A stretch of 64,000 nucleotides of DNA, from assembly GCF_049686335.1 (NCBI RefSeq), contig NZ_JBAVHX010000033.1, forward strand, positions 1 through 64,000, written 5' to 3'. The notes below the pieces were generated by a model that made no database searches, was not told where the DNA came from, and saw only the letters and a program-made list of their open reading frames with translations. The position numbers and the translations under genes are program-made. Source of the stretch: Buttiauxella sp049686335. Its GTDB lineage: Bacteria > Pseudomonadota > Gammaproteobacteria > Enterobacterales > Enterobacteriaceae. This document shows, in pieces, positions 17,933-27,373 of this stretch. Within the stretch, counting starts at the first letter, position 1. Each line of letters opens with the position of its first letter.

Positions 17933-18529
17933 TCAGGACGCCAGTCCGAGAGCGCGTTTGACCGGAGCAAAACTACGACGATGATGTTCAGTCGCACCAT
18001 GCTCTGCCAACTTTTCCAGATGAAAAGCGGTAGGGTAGCCCTTGTGCTGGGCAAAACCGTATTGCGGAAAACAGAGATCAAGCTCAGTCATTTCACGATC
18101 GCGCGTCACTTTGGCAATTATTGATGCCGCGCTAATTTCTTCAACCCGGCTGTCGCCTTTAACGACCGCCAGAGAAGGCATAGGCAGTGCCGGACAGCGA
18201 TTGCCATCAATCAGCACATATTCAGGCACGATCTTAAGGCCCGCAACAGCACGCTGCATCGCTAACATGGTGGCATGTAATATGTTTAATTGATCAATCT
18301 CTTCCGGCTCAGCACGGCCAAGACTCCAGGCCAGCGCTTTTTCTGTAATTTCGTCAAACAGAGCCAGACGGCGTTTTTCAGATAATTTTTTTGAATCCGC
18401 CAGCCCGACAATCGGATTGAGAGGATCAAGGATCACTGCAGCAGTGACAACAGCGCCAACTAGCGGGCCGCGCCCCACTTCATCAACACCCGCAACCAGA
18501 TGCGTATGTGGATAAATAAATTCAATCAT
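17933..18529 (-). CDS. rnhB: Ribonuclease HII
   Basis: RnhB cleaves RNA in RNA-DNA hybrids, including single ribonucleotides incorporated in DNA. The 198-aa protein (E. coli 198) has the AGVDEVGRGPL active-site motif with the first Asp-Glu pair (residues 16-17) and the later acidic residues in YVLIDGN (about 108) and GDSRVEEISAAS (about 126). The start overlaps the lpxB stop by 4 nt (ATGA). Confidence 0.98.
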   Translation of the reverse strand: MIEFIYPHTHLVAGVDEVGRGPLVGAVVTAAVILDPLNPIVGLADSKKLSEKRRLALFDEITEKALAWSLGRAEPEEIDQLNILHATMLAMQRAVAGLKIVPEYVLIDGNRCPALPMPSLAVVKGDSRVEEISAASIIAKVTRDREMTELDLCFPQYGFAQHKGYPTAFHLEKLAEHGATEHHRRSFAPVKRALGLAS

Positions 18530-19674
18530 TGTGCGAGCTCCAGCACAGCATCTGCCGCCTGTTCATCGGCATTACAACGAATCTGCTGATGCAGTTCGCG
18601 GAAGGTGTCGTGCATTTGGTGGCTCTGAGCGCCGTCTTCAAGCAACGGAGCCAGTACCTGCGCAAGTGCATGTGGCTCACACTCTTCCTGCAATAATTCT
18701 TTGACGAGTTCACGCCCAGCCAGCAAATTCGGCAGTGAAACATAATCGGTTTTTACCAGACGCTTTGCCAGCCAGAAGGTAAATGGCTTCATACGATAAC
18801 CCACAACCATCGGGCATTTTGCCAGCATGCATTCGAGCGCCGCCGTGCCTGATGCGAGTAACGCGGCATCGCTGGCCACCATCGCTTCACGCCCTTGTCC
18901 ATTGAGCAAGTGCATAGTCAGGTCAGGTGCCACTTCGGCTTTGATGCGCTCAAACTGTTCTCGACGTTTGGCATTAACCAGCGGAACGACAATTTCCAGA
19001 TCGGGGAAACTCCCGCGTAGCAAAAGCGCGGTTTTGAGGAAATCGGCACTGAGCATTTCCACTTCTGCGCCACGACTACCGGGCAGCAACGCCAGGCATT
19101 TCGCATCAGGGGAAATACCTAACGTCGTACGCGCGGCATTTTTATCGGGATCAAGTGGCATGGCATCAGCCATGGTATGACCGATAAAGCGGCACGGAAC
19201 ATTAAATTTATCGTAAAACGCTTTTTCGAAAGGCAGAAATGCGAGCACTAAATCAGTTGCTCTGCCGATTTTGAAAACACGTTTTTGGCGCCACGCCCAA
19301 ACAGAGGGGCTGACGTAATGAATGGTGCGAATACCCTGCTTTTTGAGATTGCCTTCCAGGGTGATATTAAAGTCCGGCGCATCAATACCGACAAAAACGT
19401 CTGGCTGCAATTCAGTGAAGCGGCGCGTCAGGTCAGCACGGATATGAAGTAGGCGACGCAGCCGTCCAAGCACTTCAACAATGCCCATGACTGCCAGCTC
19501 TTCCATCTCATACCAGGCTTCACAGCCTTCGGCCTGCATCAATGGCCCTGCGACACCCACGAAGCGAGCATCAGGAATACGAGCTTTTAGAGAACGAATC
19601 AGACCTGCACCAAGAATATCGCCGGAAGTTTCTCCGGCGACCAAGGCAATCGTAAGCGGACGACCAGGCTTCAT
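18526..19674 (-). CDS. lpxB: Lipid-A-disaccharide synthase
   Basis: LpxB joins UDP-2,3-diacylglucosamine and lipid X into the lipid A disaccharide at the inner membrane. The 382-aa protein (E. coli 382) is a GT-B glycosyltransferase of family GT19, with the N-terminal AGETSGDILGA motif and the C-terminal SGTAALE region. It starts right after the lpxA stop and overlaps rnhB by 4 nt. Confidence 0.98.
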   Translation of the reverse strand: MKPGRPLTIALVAGETSGDILGAGLIRSLKARIPDARFVGVAGPLMQAEGCEAWYEMEELAVMGIVEVLGRLRRLLHIRADLTRRFTELQPDVFVGIDAPDFNITLEGNLKKQGIRTIHYVSPSVWAWRQKRVFKIGRATDLVLAFLPFEKAFYDKFNVPCRFIGHTMADAMPLDPDKNAARTTLGISPDAKCLALLPGSRGAEVEMLSADFLKTALLLRGSFPDLEIVVPLVNAKRREQFERIKAEVAPDLTMHLLNGQGREAMVASDAALLASGTAALECMLAKCPMVVGYRMKPFTFWLAKRLVKTDYVSLPNLLAGRELVKELLQEECEPHALAQVLAPLLEDGAQSHQMHDTFRELHQQIRCNADEQAADAVLELAQ

Positions 19675-20463
19675 TTAGCGAATCAGACCACGAGTTGAAC
19701 GAGCAAAGAATTCAACGAATGCGTTCACTTCTGGATGTTGCTCAGCGATTTGAGCAATTTCAGGCTTAGCTTCTTCGAAGGTTTTCCCGCTGCGGTAGAG
19801 AATTTTATACGCGTTACGAACCGCGTGGATTGCTTCTCGACTAAAGCCACGGCGTTTGAGGCCTTCGATGTTGACGCCAAATGGCGTCGCGTGGTTGCCC
19901 TGCGCAATAACATACGGCGGAACATCCTGTGCTACGCCGGAGCAGCCACCAACCATCACGTGCGCACCAATAATGCAGAACTGGTGCACTGCGGTCATGC
20001 CGCCGATGATCGCGAAATCATCAACAGAAACGTGGCCAGCGAGTGTTGCGTTATTGGCGAGGATACAGCGATTACCAACCGTGCAATCATGCGCCACGTG
20101 GGCGTTAATCATCAGTAAGTTATCACTGCCCACCTTCGTCAAGCCACCGCCCTGTTCTGTTCCACGATGGATAGTGACGCTTTCGCGAATGCGGTTGCGA
20201 TCACCAATTTCCACACGAGTCGGCTCACCAGCATATTTTAGATCCTGGTTAACTTCACCAATGGAGGCGAACTGATAAATCTCGTTATCGCGGCCAATAG
20301 TCGTATGACCATTTACCACAACATGAGACTTCAGAACGGTACCTTCACCGATCTCAACATGCGGACCCACAATACAAAACGGACCAATATGGACGTTAGC
20401 ACCAATGATGGCACCGTCTTCCACAATGGATGATGGATGAATAAAGGCGGATTTATCAATCAC
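19675..20463 (-). CDS. lpxA: Acyl-ACP--UDP-N-acetylglucosamine O-acyltransferase
   Basis: LpxA adds the 3-O acyl chain (R-3-hydroxymyristoyl) to UDP-GlcNAc, the first step of lipid A synthesis. The 262-aa protein (E. coli 262) is a left-handed beta-helix of hexapeptide repeats followed by a helical C-terminus; the catalytic His lies in HVAHDC (about 125). The gap to fabZ is 3 nt, and lpxB starts immediately downstream, so the three are translated as a tight cluster. Confidence 0.98.
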   Translation of the reverse strand: MIDKSAFIHPSSIVEDGAIIGANVHIGPFCIVGPHVEIGEGTVLKSHVVVNGHTTIGRDNEIYQFASIGEVNQDLKYAGEPTRVEIGDRNRIRESVTIHRGTEQGGGLTKVGSDNLLMINAHVAHDCTVGNRCILANNATLAGHVSVDDFAIIGGMTAVHQFCIIGAHVMVGGCSGVAQDVPPYVIAQGNHATPFGVNIEGLKRRGFSREAIHAVRNAYKILYRSGKTFEEAKPEIAQIAEQHPEVNAFVEFFARSTRGLIR

Positions 20464-20466
20464 GTA

Positions 20467-20922
20467 TTAACTCTCCCGGCTGCGGGCACACATCATAGTT
20501 GCTTCGCAGACAATTTTACCGTCAACAGTAGCCACGCCTTTGAAGCGCGTCAGACCACGGCGGGTTTTCTCGAAAGTCACTTCCATGACCATCTGGTCAC
20601 CCGGCACAACTGGGCGCTTGAAGCGTGCTTCATCGATACCAGCAAAGTAATAAAGCTCACCAGGTTCCAGTTTGCCTACGCTTTTAAACGCAAGAATTCC
20701 GGTGGCTTGCGCCATCGCTTCAAGAATCAAAACACCTGGGAAAATCGGTTTACCAGGGAAGTGGCCCTGGAAAAACGGCTCGTTTACTGAGACATTTTTT
20801 ACTGCACGTAAAAAACGTCCTTCTTCAAAATCCAGCACGCGGTCTACCAGCAAGAACGGGTAACGGTGCGGCAGAAGTTCTAAAATCTCTTCGATGTGCA
20901 GAGTATGAGTGTCGGTAGTCAA
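20467..20922 (-). CDS. fabZ: 3-hydroxyacyl-[ACP] dehydratase
   Basis: FabZ dehydrates 3-hydroxyacyl-ACPs in fatty acid elongation and competes with LpxA for 3-hydroxymyristoyl-ACP. The 151-aa length equals E. coli. The hot-dog fold carries the catalytic His in GHFPGKPIFPG and the Glu in LILEAMAQ. The TTG at 20922 is the supported start: AGGAAG is upstream, the N-terminus then aligns with E. coli FabZ (also TTG in E. coli), and the in-frame extension to 20949 has no homology. Confidence 0.96.
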   Translation of the reverse strand: MTTDTHTLHIEEILELLPHRYPFLLVDRVLDFEEGRFLRAVKNVSVNEPFFQGHFPGKPIFPGVLILEAMAQATGILAFKSVGKLEPGELYYFAGIDEARFKRPVVPGDQMVMEVTFEKTRRGLTRFKGVATVDGKIVCEATMMCARSRES

Positions 20923-20964
20923 GATACTCTTCCTGTCTAAATGTACCAAATGACAATAATAACA

Positions 20965-20999
20965 CGGCCTGCGACTATCTAAGGATAGCTAGCAGGCCG
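20965..20999 (-). other. Stem-loop in the lpxD-fabZ spacer
   Basis: An 8-bp perfect outer stem (CGGCCTGC / GCAGGCCG) and a 5-bp inner stem (CTATC / GATAG) enclose a 4-nt loop. On the transcribed strand it is followed by TGTTATTATT, a partial U-tract. It could attenuate transcription or shape the fabZ leader; the sequence alone does not decide. Confidence 0.5.
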
Positions 21000-21038
21000 C
21001 AAATCAGTAAGCACTAACGCGTCTTGGGCGGGTGACTT

Positions 21039-22064
21039 TTAGTCTTGTTGATTGATTTTTTTCTCAACGGATTTCAAGCGCTTGCTGATCTCGTCGATAT
21101 TCATCACCAACGCGGCTGTTTTACGCCACACTTTGTTCGGCTGTAATGGAATACCCGAGGAATAAACCCCTGGTTCTGTGATAGGGCGCATAACCATGCC
21201 CATACCAGTCACGGTGACTTTATCGCAGATTTCCATATGACCATTGATAACACTGGCACCGCCAATCATGCAGTAACGGCCAATTTTCAGGCTACCTGCC
21301 ATGATCACACCGCCAGCAACTGCAGTATTGTCGCCAATCACAACGTTATGTGCAATCTGGCATTGATTATCAATGATAACACCATTGCCAATAATCGTGT
21401 CGTCCAGTGCACCACGGTCAATTGTTGTACATGCACCAATTTCAACGCGATCGCCAATGATCACCCGGCCAAGCTGAGGGATCTTCACCCAGTTTCCACG
21501 ATCGTTAGCATAGCCAAAACCATCAGATCCAATGACTGTGCCGGACTGAACCAGGCACTGTTCACCAATCTGGATTTCGTGGTAAATCGACACATTCGCC
21601 CACAGGCGAGTGCCAGCACCAAGCTGGGTGTTTTTACCGACGAAGCAGCCTGCGCCTATCACGACGTTATCGCCCAGCACTACGCCAGATTCGATAACGG
21701 CATTAGCGCCAATAGCAACGTTATTACCCAACGTCGCCGTTGCATCAACCACCGCGCTTGGTGCGATGTTTTGAGCAGGTTGCGGCGTTGAATCAAGAAT
21801 TTGCGCCATGCGAGCATAAGTCAGGTAGGGGTTCTTCACTACCAGCGCTGCGCTATGTGCGAAAGGAAGATCGGCTTCAGTCATAACGACGGCGGAAGCC
21901 TGGCAAACAGCCAATTGCTCACGATAACGTGGGTTAACCATGAACGTAATTTGGCCAGCCTGGGCCGTTTGCATAGATGCAACGCCGGTGATGACGAGTT
22001 CGCCATCACCGTGCAATTCTGCATCCAACTGCTGGGCTAAATCAGCCAGTCGAATTGAAGACAT
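21039..22064 (-). CDS. lpxD: UDP-3-O-(3-hydroxymyristoyl)glucosamine N-acyltransferase
   Basis: LpxD adds the 2-N acyl chain in the third step of lipid A synthesis. The 341-aa protein (E. coli 341) has an N-terminal uridine-binding domain (1-about 100), a left-handed beta-helix of hexapeptide repeats, the catalytic His in QIAHNVVIGD (about 239) and a C-terminal helix. It begins 3 nt after skp. The spacer to fabZ (116 nt) contains a stem-loop. Confidence 0.98.
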   Translation of the reverse strand: MSSIRLADLAQQLDAELHGDGELVITGVASMQTAQAGQITFMVNPRYREQLAVCQASAVVMTEADLPFAHSAALVVKNPYLTYARMAQILDSTPQPAQNIAPSAVVDATATLGNNVAIGANAVIESGVVLGDNVVIGAGCFVGKNTQLGAGTRLWANVSIYHEIQIGEQCLVQSGTVIGSDGFGYANDRGNWVKIPQLGRVIIGDRVEIGACTTIDRGALDDTIIGNGVIIDNQCQIAHNVVIGDNTAVAGGVIMAGSLKIGRYCMIGGASVINGHMEICDKVTVTGMGMVMRPITEPGVYSSGIPLQPNKVWRKTAALVMNIDEISKRLKSVEKKINQQD

Positions 22065-22067
22065 TAC

Positions 22068-22568
22068 TTATTTAACCTGTTTCAGAACATCTGCAGTGAT
22101 ATCTTTTACACTGCTGCCTGCATAAGCAACGGTGTTAGTATCCAGCACGACATCGTAACCTTTGTCGTCAGCAACTTTCTTCACTGCGCTCTGGATACGA
22201 GTAACCAGTTTGCCACGTTCTTCGTTAGAACGACGGTTACGGTCTTGTTCAAAAGCCTGAGCTTTGGTCTGGAACTGTTGGCGCTGAGCCATCAGGTCTT
22301 TTTCCATTTTGCTACGGTCAGCAGCTTTCATGGTAGAACCATCACGTTGCAGCTTTTGCATTTTGGATTGCAGATCGCTTTCCATGTTCTGCAATTCGCT
22401 CGCGCGGCCTTTAAACTCGTTTTCCAAAGTTTTGGACACACCGGTGCTTTGTGCAGTCTGTTGGAACAGATTACCCATGTTAACTACAGCAATGCTGTCT
22501 GCTGCCTGAACACTGGCTGATGCAGCCATAGCGATGCCAAGACCTGCGGCAAATAACCACTTTTTCAC
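22068..22568 (-). CDS. skp: Periplasmic chaperone Skp
   Basis: Skp (OmpH) is a periplasmic trimeric chaperone that holds unfolded outer-membrane proteins for the BAM complex. The 166-aa precursor (E. coli 161) has a signal peptide ending SVQA (about 1-22), a small beta body and long charged coiled-coil arms (about 45-125). Relative to E. coli there are a few extra residues, mainly in the signal peptide. It lies between bamA and lpxD, as is usual in the family. Confidence 0.97.
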   Translation of the reverse strand: MKKWLFAAGLGIAMAASASVQAADSIAVVNMGNLFQQTAQSTGVSKTLENEFKGRASELQNMESDLQSKMQKLQRDGSTMKAADRSKMEKDLMAQRQQFQTKAQAFEQDRNRRSNEERGKLVTRIQSAVKKVADDKGYDVVLDTNTVAYAGSSVKDITADVLKQVK

Positions 22569-22688
22569 AATTAACTCCTTACCATCCCGTATGTGTCCTG
22601 AGACACTCTTTTTGCGCGTGCCAGCTCTGCATGTAGCGAACTGGCATCAACGCGACACTGCTTATCCGCATTCCTTTGCGCAAAACAA

Positions 22689-25100
22689 TTACCAGGTTTT
22701 ACCAATGTTAAACTGGAACTGTTCCGCTTTGTCACCTTCATATTTCTTGAACGGTTGGGCATAAGAGAAGACCAACGGTCCTAACGGTGACATCCACTGC
22801 AATGCAATACCTGCTGACATACGAATGTTGCTAGGATCACTGTAATCAGGAACCCCGGCAGCTTGCATATCTGGAGTATTTTGCCAGTTTGTATCCCAAA
22901 CTGTACCCATATCCATGAACAGAGAGGTACGAACTGAGTTAGCGTACTTCTCGCTCAGGAATGGTGTGGGCGTGATCAGTTCTAAACTTGCCACTGCCAT
23001 CGCGTTACCACCGACTGCATCGTCGGATGAACAATACCCATTAGCCTGGTCACAATTATCATTTCCAGGGCCACCAATATAGACCGCTTTCGGACCAATG
23101 TTATTGGACTGGAAGCCACGGACTGTACTAGAACCACCGGCATAGAAGTTTTCATAGAACGGCATTTCTTTGCCGCCCAAGCCATCACCGTAGCCCAGAC
23201 GAGTACGACCTAACATAACCCAGGTATGGTCTTCATCAATTGGGAAGTAGCTCGCCGTATCCAGGGTTACTTTGTAGAACTCGTTATCTGAGCCTGGCAC
23301 GGTAACTTTACCGTTCAGGTTCACACGCGAGCCTTCAGTTGGGAAGTAACCACGGTCAAGTTTGTTATATGTCCAGCCATAGTTCAGCGTGAAGTCATCG
23401 GCTGCAAAGCCGTTATCATCAGATGTCGTTGCTGCTTTCTGACCGACTGAATCCAGGTAACGCCACATCGCAACCTGCGGCTGCATGTTGGACAGGTCGT
23501 TATGCACGTAACCCATACCCAAACGCAATGTGTTATTTTCATTAACCGGGAAGCCGAGCGTTCCGTCTACACCGTAACTTTTGTTTGTGTAGTCAGACAG
23601 GTCCGCGTCATCGGCTTTAAAGTCGTTATAGAAGACACGACCACCGAGGCTCACACCATCAACTGTAAAGTACGGGTCGGTTAACGACAATTCAGCATAG
23701 GTCTGATAATCGTTTTTCGTACCGTTGATACCGACAGAGTAACCCGTTCCTAGCCAGTTATCCTGCTGGACACCGACCTGGAAGCTAATACCACTTTCAG
23801 TACCGTAACCAATACCGAAGTTGAAGCTACCGGTGTTACGTTCTTTAACTTTGTACACCACGTCAACCTGGTCAGGACTACCTGGTACACGCTGCGTGTC
23901 AACATCAACGGTTTCGAAGTAACCAAGACGATTCAGACGATCTTTGCCTGAGTCGACCAGGTCACTACCCAGCCAGGTTCCTTCCATTTGGCGCATTTCG
24001 CGACGCAATACAGAATCTTTACTGGTGTCGTTACCTTCAAAACGAATTTTACGTACGTAGTAACGGTTACCGGAATCAACGTTCACATGCAGTTTAACGG
24101 TCTTATCTGCATCATTGATTTCAGGCTGCGTTTGTACACGCGGATAGGCGTAACCATAACGACCCAACAATTTCTTGATGTCGTCTTCCATTTTGGTCAC
24201 TTTAGTGCCGTTATAAAGCTCGCCCGGCTTGAGTTTAGTCAGCGTTTCAATTTCCGCTGAGTGCCCCGCCAGATTACCGTTTACCGTCACGCCAGCAATC
24301 TTGTACTGATCGCCTTCGGTCACGTTGATGGTAACGTAAATGCTTTTCTTATCAGGCGTCAGACTAACCTGTGTGGAATCGATGTTAAAGCGTGCATAAC
24401 CACGATCCAGGTAGTAGCTGCGCAATGTTTCGAGGTCACCGGCAAGCTTCTGCTTCTGATATTTACGATCTCCCACTACGTTCCACCACGGCACTTCATC
24501 ACGCAACTGGAAGTGCGAAATCAGTTCGTCAGTGGTAAACGCGTGGTTGCCTACGATGTTGATTTGCTGAATTTTGGCCGAAACGCCTTCCTGGAATACC
24601 AGTTTCAGGTCAACACGGTTACGCGGCAATGGCGTAACAACGGCTTTAACGCTGGCACTGTACTTACCAACGCTGTAGTAGAAATCTTCCAGCCCTTTTT
24701 CGATATCGGCCAGAGTCGTTCTGTCCAGTGATTCGCCGACACGCACGCTAGAAGCCTCGAGGTTCTGTTTCAGCATGTCGTCCTTCACGGACTTGTTACC
24801 AGAGAATGTAATACTTGCGATTGTCGGGCGTTCTTTCACCTGAACAACCAGCGTTTCACCGTCACGCAGTACCCGGACATCTTCGAAGTTCCCGGTAGCA
24901 AAAAGTGAACGGATAGTATTACTGATATCCTCGTCAGAGACGGTGTCGCCTACGCGAACCGGCATGCTGAGGAGGGCCGCACCGACGGCGACTCGCTGCA
25001 GGCCTTCGAAATGAATATCCTTCACCACGAACCCGTCTGCACCGTATACGGTGGCGCTGCTAAACAGCAGCGACGCTATGAGCAACTTTTTCATCGCCAT
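22689..25100 (-). CDS. bamA: Outer-membrane protein assembly factor BamA
   Basis: BamA is the central insertase of the BAM complex. The 803-aa precursor (E. coli 810) has a signal peptide (about 1-20), five POTRA domains (about 21-420) and a 16-strand barrel. The VRGF motif of loop 6 and the C-terminal beta-signal ending in Phe/Trp (NIGKTW) are intact. Most divergence from E. coli is in surface loops: the segment after VRGF is shorter but keeps a nearby cysteine pair. It follows rseP by 33 nt; skp follows after 120 nt, a gap holding a small 5-bp hairpin. Confidence 0.98.
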   Translation of the reverse strand: MAMKKLLIASLLFSSATVYGADGFVVKDIHFEGLQRVAVGAALLSMPVRVGDTVSDEDISNTIRSLFATGNFEDVRVLRDGETLVVQVKERPTIASITFSGNKSVKDDMLKQNLEASSVRVGESLDRTTLADIEKGLEDFYYSVGKYSASVKAVVTPLPRNRVDLKLVFQEGVSAKIQQINIVGNHAFTTDELISHFQLRDEVPWWNVVGDRKYQKQKLAGDLETLRSYYLDRGYARFNIDSTQVSLTPDKKSIYVTINVTEGDQYKIAGVTVNGNLAGHSAEIETLTKLKPGELYNGTKVTKMEDDIKKLLGRYGYAYPRVQTQPEINDADKTVKLHVNVDSGNRYYVRKIRFEGNDTSKDSVLRREMRQMEGTWLGSDLVDSGKDRLNRLGYFETVDVDTQRVPGSPDQVDVVYKVKERNTGSFNFGIGYGTESGISFQVGVQQDNWLGTGYSVGINGTKNDYQTYAELSLTDPYFTVDGVSLGGRVFYNDFKADDADLSDYTNKSYGVDGTLGFPVNENNTLRLGMGYVHNDLSNMQPQVAMWRYLDSVGQKAATTSDDNGFAADDFTLNYGWTYNKLDRGYFPTEGSRVNLNGKVTVPGSDNEFYKVTLDTASYFPIDEDHTWVMLGRTRLGYGDGLGGKEMPFYENFYAGGSSTVRGFQSNNIGPKAVYIGGPGNDNCDQANGYCSSDDAVGGNAMAVASLELITPTPFLSEKYANSVRTSLFMDMGTVWDTNWQNTPDMQAAGVPDYSDPSNIRMSAGIALQWMSPLGPLVFSYAQPFKKYEGDKAEQFQFNIGKTW

Positions 25101-25133
25101 CGTTGTTATGCGTTCTTCCTAACCTAATTCTCT

Positions 25134-26486
25134 CTAAAACCGAGAGAAATCATTGAAAAGTGCAAGCCCCATCAACAGCACCAGCAATATAGAGCCAATG
25201 CGGTAACTAAAGTCTTGAACTCGCTCGGAAACCGGCCCACCCTTCAGCTTTTCAATCGCCAAAAAGAGCAAATGCCCCCCGTCCAGGACGGGTAACGGAA
25301 ACAGGTTGATAATCCCCAGATTGACGCTAATCAGCGCCAGGAACATCAGATAGTAAATCAACCCAGATTCCGCTGACATACCTGCCCCTTGAGCTATGGA
25401 GATTGGCCCACTGAGGTTATTCAGCTTGATGTCACCGGTTATTAATTTCCCCAGCATGTTGACCGTAAGCTTCATCAGTTGCCAGGTTTTATCCGTGGCT
25501 TCTGCAACAGCCGCAAACGGCCCATACTGGCGTACTGTTTTATACTCATCCGGTAGCGGGATAACCTTTGGTACCACACCCGCAAACCCTTCAGCTTTTG
25601 CTTTACCCGGTTTTGTATCCGGTATCAGCGTTAAAGACAAGAGCGCCCCTTGTCTTTCTATTTCTAGCTCCAGTGGGTGACCTGGATTGTCACGCACCTG
25701 ACTAACAAATTCTGTCCACTGAGTGAGTGCCGCACCGTTGACTTTAACGATCCTGTCACCAGCTTGCAAACCCGCTTTGTTCGCTGCGGAATTTGGCTGC
25801 ACTTCCTGTAGTACCGTTTCAATTTGCGCACGGCGAGGCCCGATGCCCAACGACGTAATCGGATCCTGCTTTTCTGGTTCAAACTGCCAGTTGCGTAAAT
25901 TCAGAGTTTTATCAGTACGGAGATTTGACCCCAGCGGAGCCAATGTCACCTTCGCGCTGTCATCGCCAATTTTGCCCATCAGCTCAAGTTGAACTGATTC
26001 CCAATCAGGCGTTTCGATACCGTCTATCGCTTTAAGTTCCATGCCTGGTGCAATTTGTGCTTCTGCCGCTATCGAATTGGGTGTTACTTCACCAACAACC
26101 GGACGGACACCAGGGACACCGATAATAAATACCAGCCAGTAGGCAAACACAGCGAAGATAAAGTTAGCAATCGGACCGGCCGCAATAATTGCGGCTCGTT
26201 GGGAAACGGTTTTGTTGTTAAAAGCCAGATGGCGCAGTTCCGGAGTAACCGACTCAACACGCTCATCCAGCATTTTGACGTAACCGCCCAGAGGAATCAG
26301 GGCAATGACAAATTCGGTGCCGTGGCGGTCGGAACGTCGCCAGAGCGCTTTACCAAATCCAATGGAAAAGCGTTCGACTTTGACGCCACAGCGGCGAGCA
26401 ACCCAAAAATGGCCGAACTCATGCACGGTAATTAACACACCCAGTGCAACGATAAATGCAGCCAAATTCCAGAGTAAGCTCAGCAT
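25134..26486 (-). CDS. rseP: Regulator of sigma-E protease (site-2 protease)
   Basis: RseP is an inner-membrane zinc protease that cuts RseA after DegS, releasing sigma-E, and also clears signal peptides. The 450-aa protein (E. coli 450) has the HEFGH zinc motif at residues 22-26 in the first membrane helix, two PDZ domains (about 115-310), and LDGGH (third zinc ligand, near 402) close to the C-terminus. It is 11 nt after cdsA and 33 nt before bamA. The region's product mix (BamA, Skp, DegP) is the sigma-E regulon. Confidence 0.98.
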   Translation of the reverse strand: MLSLLWNLAAFIVALGVLITVHEFGHFWVARRCGVKVERFSIGFGKALWRRSDRHGTEFVIALIPLGGYVKMLDERVESVTPELRHLAFNNKTVSQRAAIIAAGPIANFIFAVFAYWLVFIIGVPGVRPVVGEVTPNSIAAEAQIAPGMELKAIDGIETPDWESVQLELMGKIGDDSAKVTLAPLGSNLRTDKTLNLRNWQFEPEKQDPITSLGIGPRRAQIETVLQEVQPNSAANKAGLQAGDRIVKVNGAALTQWTEFVSQVRDNPGHPLELEIERQGALLSLTLIPDTKPGKAKAEGFAGVVPKVIPLPDEYKTVRQYGPFAAVAEATDKTWQLMKLTVNMLGKLITGDIKLNNLSGPISIAQGAGMSAESGLIYYLMFLALISVNLGIINLFPLPVLDGGHLLFLAIEKLKGGPVSERVQDFSYRIGSILLVLLMGLALFNDFSRF

Positions 26487-26497
26487 ATAACCTTCCG

Positions 26498-27355
26498 TTA
26501 AATCGTCCTGAATACCAGCAATAACAGACAGGCAAATACCGGTACTGCTGCTGTGAGGCTATCTATGCGGTCAAGGATACCACCATGACCGGGGATCAAG
26601 TGACCGCTATCTTTAATCCCTGCTTCACGCTTAAACATGCTTTCGGTTAAATCGCCCAGCACAGAAGCCAGTGCAGCGACCACCGAACAGGTCAACAGGA
26701 TAACCGGTGCCACATCAAGATTCGCCCACATGCCAAACAGCAAGGAGATAATCGCAGAAGTGAACAAGCCACCAAAGAAGCCCTGCCATGTTTTGCCCGG
26801 AGAGACTTTCGGAGCCAACTTATGCTTGCCAAACATTTTGCCAAACATATATGCGCCTGAATCCGCCCCCCAGACGAGAACCATCACATACAGCAGCCAG
26901 ATAGAGCCGGTGTAGTGGTTGATATCGTAATGCCAGTTACGCAGTACAATCATGCCCCAGAAAAATGGCACGATCGTCAGTACGCCAAAGACCAGACGTA
27001 GTATTTTTGAATTACGCCAAATTGATGCAGAGCCTGGATAGAACAACACCAGCAGCAGTGCAGCAAACCACCAGGCGAGCGATGCCCAGAGTGACGCCTC
27101 AATTAACGGTATATGCACCGTCCGCTGGTATTCAGGCAATGCAAACAGCATCAGCGCCAATAACAGACCGCACAGCACAGCAAGCCATACACGTTGTGAA
27201 CGTGATTTAAAGCCTGCTAATTGTCCCCATTCCCAGGCGGCCAGCATACAGACGACCAGGGTGGTAATAGCAAATCCTACGGGTGGGAGCCAGAATAACG
27301 CGGCTATAACCACCGGGATTAAAATAAACGCAGAAAGCAGACGATACTTCAGCAA
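26498..27355 (-). CDS. cdsA: Phosphatidate cytidylyltransferase
   Basis: CdsA makes CDP-diacylglycerol from phosphatidate and CTP at the inner membrane, the precursor of all major phospholipids. The 285-aa protein (E. coli 285) has about eight hydrophobic helices and the CDP-diglyceride synthase signature near the C-terminus (GHGGILDRIDS). The start is a TTG at 27355 behind a GGGGGT Shine-Dalgarno, 18 nt after uppS, and gives the family N-terminus MLKYRLLSAF. Confidence 0.97.
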   Translation of the reverse strand: MLKYRLLSAFILIPVVIAALFWLPPVGFAITTLVVCMLAAWEWGQLAGFKSRSQRVWLAVLCGLLLALMLFALPEYQRTVHIPLIEASLWASLAWWFAALLLVLFYPGSASIWRNSKILRLVFGVLTIVPFFWGMIVLRNWHYDINHYTGSIWLLYVMVLVWGADSGAYMFGKMFGKHKLAPKVSPGKTWQGFFGGLFTSAIISLLFGMWANLDVAPVILLTCSVVAALASVLGDLTESMFKREAGIKDSGHLIPGHGGILDRIDSLTAAVPVFACLLLLVFRTI

Positions 27356-27373
27356 AGGTGACCCCCAACAGGC

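Noticed and set aside
22593..22606. Small hairpin GTGTC / GACAC between bamA and skp
   Set aside because: Five-bp stem with no T-run; too weak to call a terminator or regulator.
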